A DNA stretch of 11,076 nucleotides from positions 1-11,076 of the forward strand of contig JAAYAS010000172.1 in NCBI GenBank assembly GCA_012719255.1, read 5' to 3'. How positions within the stretch are numbered: position 1 is the first letter of the stretch; the number at the start of each line of letters is the position of its first letter. The notes under the pieces are model-generated. The model was given only the letters and a program-made list of their open reading frames with translations. It made no database searches and was not told the origin of the DNA. The position numbers and the translations under genes are program-made. Origin of the DNA: Microbacteriaceae bacterium (GTDB taxonomy: Bacteria > Actinomycetota > Actinomycetes > Actinomycetales > Microbacteriaceae). This document shows positions 7,218 through 11,076 of the stretch, piece by piece.

Positions 7218-8291
7218 ATGGACATTTTCGCCATTCTCCTCTGGCCGCTCCGATGGCTCATCGAGCTCATCCTCGTCGGTGCGCACTCCGGACTCACCGC
7301 GCTCGGCCTCGACTTCCACAGCGGCTGGACCTGGATCCTCTCGATCGTCGGCATCGTGCTCGTCGTGCGCTCGGCGATGATCCCGCTCATGGTGAAGCAG
7401 ATCAAGTCGATGCGCGGCATGATGGAGCTCCAGCCCGAGCTGAAGAAGATCCAGGACAAGTACAAGGGCAAGCGCGACCAGTTCTCGCAGCAGGCGATGC
7501 AGCAGGAGACGATGGCGCTCTACAAGCGCCACGGCTCGAGCCCGCTGTCGGGCTGCTGGCCGATGCTCGTGCAGATGCCGATCTTCTTCGCGCTGTTCCA
7601 GGTGCTCAACGCCGCGAACCGCAACGAGGCCGGCGTCGGCCTGATGAACCTCGAGCTCGCGCAGTCGTTCTCGTCGTCGACGATCTTCGGCGCCCCGCTC
7701 AGCGGCACGCTGCTCGAGTCGGGCGGCAACGCGTCGATCATCATCGTCGCGATCGTGATCATCGTGATGATGGTCGCCTCGCAGTTCTTCACGCAGTTCC
7801 AGATCTCCAACCAGAACGTCTCGCAGGCGGCGAAGGAGTCGCCGTTCTTCCGCCAGCAGCAGATGATGCTCTACGTGCTGCCGCTCGTGATGGCGGTGTC
7901 GGGCCTGATGTTCCCGATCGGCGTGATGAGCTACTGGATGCTCTCGAACCTCTGGACCATGGGTCAGCAGTGGTGGACCATCCGCAACATGCCGACCCCC
8001 GGTTCGGAGGCGGCGAAGAAGCGCGAGGAGCGACTGCGCGCGCAGGGCCGCTGGGACGACCACCCCGACAACCCGGCGAACAAGAAGGACCGCGAGGGCA
8101 ACCCGATCGCGCCGGCCGCACCGGCGCAGCGCGAGCAGCCGATGTCGAAGGCGCGCGCGAAGAAGGCCCAGCAGAAGGGCAAGGGCGGCCAGCCCGCGAA
8201 GCCGAAGCCCGACGCGTCGCAGTCGGGCAAGGGCGAGCCCCGGAAGGATGACGGCGCCGCCGAGGGCGGTTCGTCGAAGAAGAAGAAGTAG
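7218..8291 (+). CDS. yidC: Membrane protein insertase YidC/Oxa1 family
   Basis: A 357-residue polytopic insertase that places proteins in the cytoplasmic membrane, alone or with SecYEG. It is the actinobacterial/Gram-positive form without the large E. coli periplasmic domain. Hydrophobic segments lie at about residues 4-21, 37-57, 113-130, 172-191 and 207-240. R51 in LVVRSAM is the conserved groove arginine; the cytoplasmic helical hairpin MMELQPELKKIQDKYKGKRDQ follows. The tail from residue 260 is rich in Lys, Ala and Pro and ends SSKKKK, as in relatives where it is thought to contact the ribosome. The Shine-Dalgarno is weak (GGCTGAG upstream), so coupling with yidD nine bases before is likely. 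Confidence 0.97.
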   Translation: MDIFAILLWPLRWLIELILVGAHSGLTALGLDFHSGWTWILSIVGIVLVVRSAMIPLMVKQIKSMRGMMELQPELKKIQDKYKGKRDQFSQQAMQQETMALYKRHGSSPLSGCWPMLVQMPIFFALFQVLNAANRNEAGVGLMNLELAQSFSSSTIFGAPLSGTLLESGGNASIIIVAIVIIVMMVASQFFTQFQISNQNVSQAAKESPFFRQQQMMLYVLPLVMAVSGLMFPIGVMSYWMLSNLWTMGQQWWTIRNMPTPGSEAAKKREERLRAQGRWDDHPDNPANKKDREGNPIAPAAPAQREQPMSKARAKKAQQKGKGGQPAKPKPDASQSGKGEPRKDDGAAEGGSSKKKK

Positions 8292-8297
8292 TGCGTC

Positions 8298-8324
8298 GGG
8301 GGTCGGGCATCGATGCCTGCCCCC
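8298..8324 (+). other. GC-rich stem-loop between yidC and jag
   Basis: GGGGG (8298-8302) and CCCCC (8320-8324) flank the 12-bp palindrome GGCATCGATGCC (8306-8317), giving a strong imperfect hairpin. No T-run follows, so it is not a canonical terminator. It could protect the upstream mRNA or lower jag expression relative to yidC. The 90-bp gap is the largest in this operon. Confidence 0.4.
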
Positions 8325-8381
8325 CCACCGCACCGCGGCGCGGCAGCGCCGGCCCCGTCGACCACAGCGAGAGGAACCGAG

Positions 8382-9059
8382 ATGCAGGACGGCAAGGAGC
8401 ACGAGCTCGACGAACTGGCGCCCGAGGCCGATGCCGAGCTCACCGGCGAGCCCGGTGAGCGCGACGCCGAGGCCGAGTCGTTCGCGCAGGTGCGCGAGGA
8501 CGTCGAGTCGGAGGACGCGCAGCGCACCGACGAGGATGCCGATGAGGACGTCGAGTCGGATGACGGCGACCTCGAGGACGACTCGGATGAGGAGGACGAC
8601 GAGGACGACGAGCGCGACGAGGGCGACATCGCGGCCGACTACATCGAGGAGCTGCTCGACATCGCCGATCTCGACGGCGACCTCGACATCGACGTGCGGG
8701 GCGGTCGCACCTACGTGTCGGTGACCGCCGAGGGCTCGTCGAGCCTCGAGGCGCTGTCGAAGCCCGAGGTGGTCGACGCACTGCAGCAGCTCACCCGGCT
8801 CGCGGTGCAGGCCGAGACCGACGAGTTCTCGCGACTCATCCTCGACGTGGGCGGTTCGCGGGATGCGCGCAAGCGCGAGCTCGAGGAGCTCGTCGACCGG
8901 GCCATCGAGCGGATCGAGGGCGGGGCGTCGAGCGCGGCACTGCCCCCGATGTCGTCGTACGAGCGGAAGCTCGTGCACGATGTCGCCGCCGCCCGCGGCT
9001 ACGTCTCGGAGAGCGAGGGCGAGGGAGGCAGCCGGCACACGGTGCTGCGCGCCCAGTAG
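8382..9059 (+). CDS. jag: KH-R3H RNA-binding protein Jag/KhpB
   Basis: A 225-residue RNA-binding protein of the Jag/SpoIIIJ-associated (KhpB) family. Residues 41-83 are almost only Asp, Glu and Ser. A KH-like domain spans about 88-165 (YIEELLDIADLDGDLDIDV, TYVSV, VVDALQQLTRLAVQ, RLILDVGG). The R3H domain runs from about 180, with R185 and H189 in YERKLVHD, and ends SRHTVLRAQ. The GxxG loop expected before VVDALQQL reads SKPE here. The N-terminal Jag_N domain of Firmicutes is absent, as usual in actinobacteria. I chose ATG 8382 because GAGAGGA lies six bases upstream and the product then fits the family; an ATG at 8313 would add 23 unlikely residues. It is the last gene before a strong terminator. 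Confidence 0.93.
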   Translation: MQDGKEHELDELAPEADAELTGEPGERDAEAESFAQVREDVESEDAQRTDEDADEDVESDDGDLEDDSDEEDDEDDERDEGDIAADYIEELLDIADLDGDLDIDVRGGRTYVSVTAEGSSSLEALSKPEVVDALQQLTRLAVQAETDEFSRLILDVGGSRDARKRELEELVDRAIERIEGGASSAALPPMSSYERKLVHDVAAARGYVSESEGEGGSRHTVLRAQ

Positions 9060-9092
9060 CGCCGCAGTGCGGGCGACCGCACCCCGAATTTC

Positions 9093-9133
9093 GGCCCTGA
9101 TCAGGGAAAATACCTGATCAGGGCCGCTTTTTT
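9093..9133 (+). terminator. Intrinsic terminator of the rpmH-jag operon
   Basis: GGCCCTGATCAGG (9093-9105) and CCTGATCAGGGCC (9113-9125) form a perfect 13-bp stem with a seven-base AT-rich loop, followed by GC and six T (9128-9133) and further T-rich bases. Each arm is itself a 10-bp palindrome (CCTGATCAGG). The stem ends the operon 34 bases after the jag stop. Confidence 0.93.
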
Positions 9134-9308
9134 CTTGTCTTTTATGGAATGGTGCGTCCTCGAGGAGCAGGCCCCCACCGCTTGCGATTGTCGTCGGGTA
9201 TGCCGATCCGAAACGGGTGACTGCGTGCGGAGCAGGATGGCGTGTGGGGTGCGCGGTCGCTCCGCGATTGATGGTGCTGCTCCCTTGCTGGTCCAGGACC
9301 TCGATCTC

Positions 9309-9324
9309 CGTTTCACGTGAAACA
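9309..9324. promoter_or_regulatory. parS site 1 (ParB-binding)
   Basis: CGTTTCACGTGAAACA matches TGTTTCACGTGAAACA at 15 of 16 positions; the central 14 bases are a perfect palindrome. Confidence 0.92.
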
Positions 9325-9790
9325 CGTCCCGGCCTGCTTCGATGATGCGTGACCTGAGCGCTCCCTGGTTCGACGCGACTTCGGGATCGGTTCCCACCGT
9401 TGACGCGCTGCCGTTGCTCTCGCCTTCCGTGCACCTTGCGTACCTGGCGACTGCACACCTCCTCCGGGGACTCGGCGTCGTCCTGGAGGCCTTCCGCAAC
9501 CGGGAATGGGTGCGCGTCGGTCGGCGTGGACAGCTCGCCAGCTGTGTGCTGCTGGGAATGACCGTGGGCGCACCGAGCATCGGTGATCGAGGCCGTGTTC
9601 CTCCTTCTGCCACGACAGTCGAAGGTGCGCGTCGGACATGCCAGTCGACCTGCCTCGGTGGGGGTTCTGGCAACTGGTCGCGTGCGGACACGGAAGGTGA
9701 GCTCCGAATCGCTCGCGGCACGAGGGTTCACTCCGCGAGGCTGCCCAGGCCGGGTCCAGGTGTCGATGCGGGGGGCAACGCTGCTTCCTG

Positions 9791-9806
9791 TGTTTCACGT
9801 GGAACA
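9791..9806. promoter_or_regulatory. parS site 2 (ParB-binding)
   Basis: TGTTTCACGTGGAACA; its reverse complement is exactly the classical TGTTCCACGTGAAACA of Bacillus subtilis. Confidence 0.93.
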
Positions 9807-9974
9807 TGCGTTCAGTTGAGTGTCGTCGCAGTTACCAGCTCACTGGGTTGATCCGCGATCCTTGTTTCGTCGGCGAGAGCGCGACTGGGCGTGCGGTGAG
9901 CCAGAACACGGAGGCGAGCGAAGAGCGGGCGAACCCCCCGCGGTACGTCTCGTACGGGGTGGTTTCTGAGGGTG

Positions 9975-9990
9975 TGTTTCACGTGAAACG
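9975..9990. promoter_or_regulatory. parS site 3 (ParB-binding)
   Basis: TGTTTCACGTGAAACG, 15 of 16 matches, 184 bases after site 2. The only deviation is the last base. Confidence 0.92.
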
Positions 9991-10637
9991 CTCTCCCAAG
10001 CGGTGACGTCCGCCAGCTCTCGCCGCCTGGAGTGGGACTCTCCTCCGGGCATCCGGTCGAGTGTTCTCTTGGCCGACTCCAAGTGCGCGCGTGCCGGAAG
10101 CCAATTCGCATCCAGCGCCGACGTGCTGGTCTGGGCTCCATCCCCACTCCGTCGAGTCGGCAGTGCGACTCAGATCCATTTCCCCTTTCGCCTACTGTGC
10201 TCGCTTGTTGAGGATGACGGGGATAGAGGGACACCCGGCATGAGTTCATCTGCAGCAATCCGCACCTGGTGTTCGGCGTGCATGAGTCGCGGAACGTCGG
10301 AGCGTCTTCCTGCTCAGCAGTCGGCGCGTGGGATGAGACGAGGCGGCATCGATCGTCGGACACGACAGCGTCTCCGACGCCACCTCGCTCATTGACCTCC
10401 GTCCGCGCCGAGGTGCTCGCCGCGGCATGCCTTGAGCCATCCGCCTGCCGAACCTGAAGTGCTCATGGTGGGTTTCGCCGCCTGCTGCACGAGCGTCCGT
10501 CGATGTTCTGAGTCCGGTTCGCGAGGATCGCCTTCGGGATCCCGATGGTCGAGCGCGCTCGGCTTGAGGATCATGACCTCTGGCCCATCGAGGCGCTTCG
10601 GCGGGAGTGGTTGGAGGCCTGGTCGGGTGTTGGTGAA

Positions 10638-10653
10638 TGTTCCACGTGAAACA
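10638..10653. promoter_or_regulatory. parS site 4 (ParB-binding)
   Basis: TGTTCCACGTGAAACA, exactly the classical consensus. Site 5 is 33 bases away centre to centre, with 17 bases between the two. Confidence 0.94.
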
Positions 10654-10670
10654 GGAGGCAAGGGGCACGC

Positions 10671-10686
10671 CGTTTCACGTGAAACG
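10671..10686. promoter_or_regulatory. parS site 5 (ParB-binding)
   Basis: CGTTTCACGTGAAACG, a perfect 16-bp palindrome that extends to 18 bp (10670-10687) with the flanking C and G. It pairs with site 4. Confidence 0.92.
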
Positions 10687-11045
10687 GTGATCCTGTAGCA
10701 GGCAGCACGACGTCCTAGGAGAGCGTCGTCGTCTGCCGGGCGTCAGGCGTGAGGCTTCATCATGGGGTCATGGGGTGAGACTCGGCGCCTCCTTCTTGAG
10801 GACGCGAGTGAGCCGTCGAGTTCGCGGCCCCCGCATCGTGACGCGCCGCCTGTCGGTGCTGTCTGTTCGAGCAGGCCTTGGTCGCATCAGCATCAGGGCC
10901 CCTGGCGGATCGGCCTTCGGGGGTCGTGACGGAATGGTCCACGGGACTGGGACCGCTTCGGGCTGGGTTCCGGTACTTACCGGGATGCGTCGCCGAAGCA
11001 AGTGAATGGAGTGCGTGGAATTGGACCAGTAGCGTTGGTCCGCGA

Positions 11046-11061
11046 TGCTTCACGTGAAACA
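11046..11061. promoter_or_regulatory. parS site 6 (ParB-binding)
   Basis: TGCTTCACGTGAAACA, 15 of 16 matches, 16 bases from the window end. An ATG at 11045 reads MLHVKHACTA through the site to the window edge; whether this opens rsmG cannot be told from ten codons without a clear ribosome-binding site. Confidence 0.88.
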
Positions 11062-11076
11062 TGCCTGCACGGCTAC

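Larger units (their letters stand above)
9135..11076. other. Gene-free region with a parS cluster (candidate centromere)
   Basis: No open frame here has a recognisable product, and none shows the GC-rich third positions of the neighbouring genes. The longest, on the minus strand (9812-10363), drifts into codons such as TAT, CAA, AAT and TCT. Three 60-base samples contain 39 (9361), 40 (10081) and 33 (10201) G or C, against 45 in a recF sample (2161), so the stretch is less GC-rich than the genes. Six parS sites lie in it. No rRNA, tRNA, transposase or CRISPR repeat was seen. The most likely reading is a ParB-loading region next to oriC; a decayed gene block is the alternative. Confidence 0.7.

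Noticed and set aside
9313..9807. Minus-strand frame beginning MFHVKH; likewise 10760-11062
   Set aside because: MFHVKH is simply the translation of ATGTTTCACGTGAAACAT, i.e. a parS palindrome with an ATG, which reads alike on both strands. The rest looks non-coding.
9342..9851. 169-codon plus-strand frame in the parS region
   Set aside because: No ribosome-binding site, no known domain, low-complexity composition and parS site 2 in frame; treated as chance.
9812..10363. 183-codon minus-strand frame starting GTG with GGAG eight bases upstream
   Set aside because: The best ORF of the gap, but codons are not GC-rich at the third position, the protein has no recognisable domain or low-hydrophobicity pattern of a real fold, and parS site 3 is read through inside it.
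10756..10775. Short tandem repeat ATGGGGTC/ATGGGGTG
   Set aside because: Two copies of eight bases are within chance expectation; not a CRISPR or satellite.
11045..11076. Possible start of rsmG (MLHVKHACTA...) at the window end
   Set aside because: Only ten codons are visible, with no clear Shine-Dalgarno, and the peptide is dictated by parS; not enough to call a gene.

Overview
This is a chromosomal replication-origin region of a high-GC actinobacterium. The protein sequences, the GC-rich codon use and the gene order gyrB-DUF721/dciA-recF-dnaN-oriC-dnaA | rpmH-rnpA-yidD-yidC-jag all point to Actinomycetota. The protein style, including the FHVKH-type parS reading and the short 45-residue L34, looks like Microbacteriaceae, but that family-level guess is inference.

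Left part (1-5966), all on the minus strand: the 5' two-fifths or so of gyrB, a DUF721 (DciA-like) gene, recF, dnaN, a 571-bp intergenic oriC candidate (3911-4481) with four perfect DnaA boxes, and dnaA. recF overlaps the DUF721 gene by ATGA, and dnaN lies 3 nt before recF, so dnaN-recF-DUF721 read as one translationally coupled unit. gyrB has its own promoter candidate.

Divergence point (5967-6360): the dnaA leader with a strong Shine-Dalgarno, a striking dyad of two DnaA boxes (16-bp arms, 15 of 16 matching), and a good sigma70-type promoter for rpmH.

Right part (6361-9134), all on the plus strand: rpmH (L34), rnpA (RNase P protein), yidD, yidC (membrane insertase) and jag/khpB (KH-R3H RNA-binding protein). 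The first three are nearly contiguous. The run ends in a very clean intrinsic terminator at 9093-9133.

Last part (about 9135-11076): almost 2 kb in which I find no convincing gene. It holds six near-perfect ParB-binding sites (parS, TGTTTCACGTGAAACA) within 1.75 kb, and its composition is less GC-rich than the genes. In most relatives rsmG, parA and parB follow jag closely; none is visible here, so they are either just beyond the window or elsewhere. The most interesting reading is that this stretch is a dedicated, gene-free centromere beside oriC.

Together the window encodes initiation (DnaA, oriC), helicase loading (DciA-like), processivity (beta clamp), repair at forks (RecF), supercoiling (GyrB), segregation sites (parS), and the conserved ribosome/RNase P/membrane-insertion operon. 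I see no CRISPR array, insertion sequence, tRNA or rRNA.
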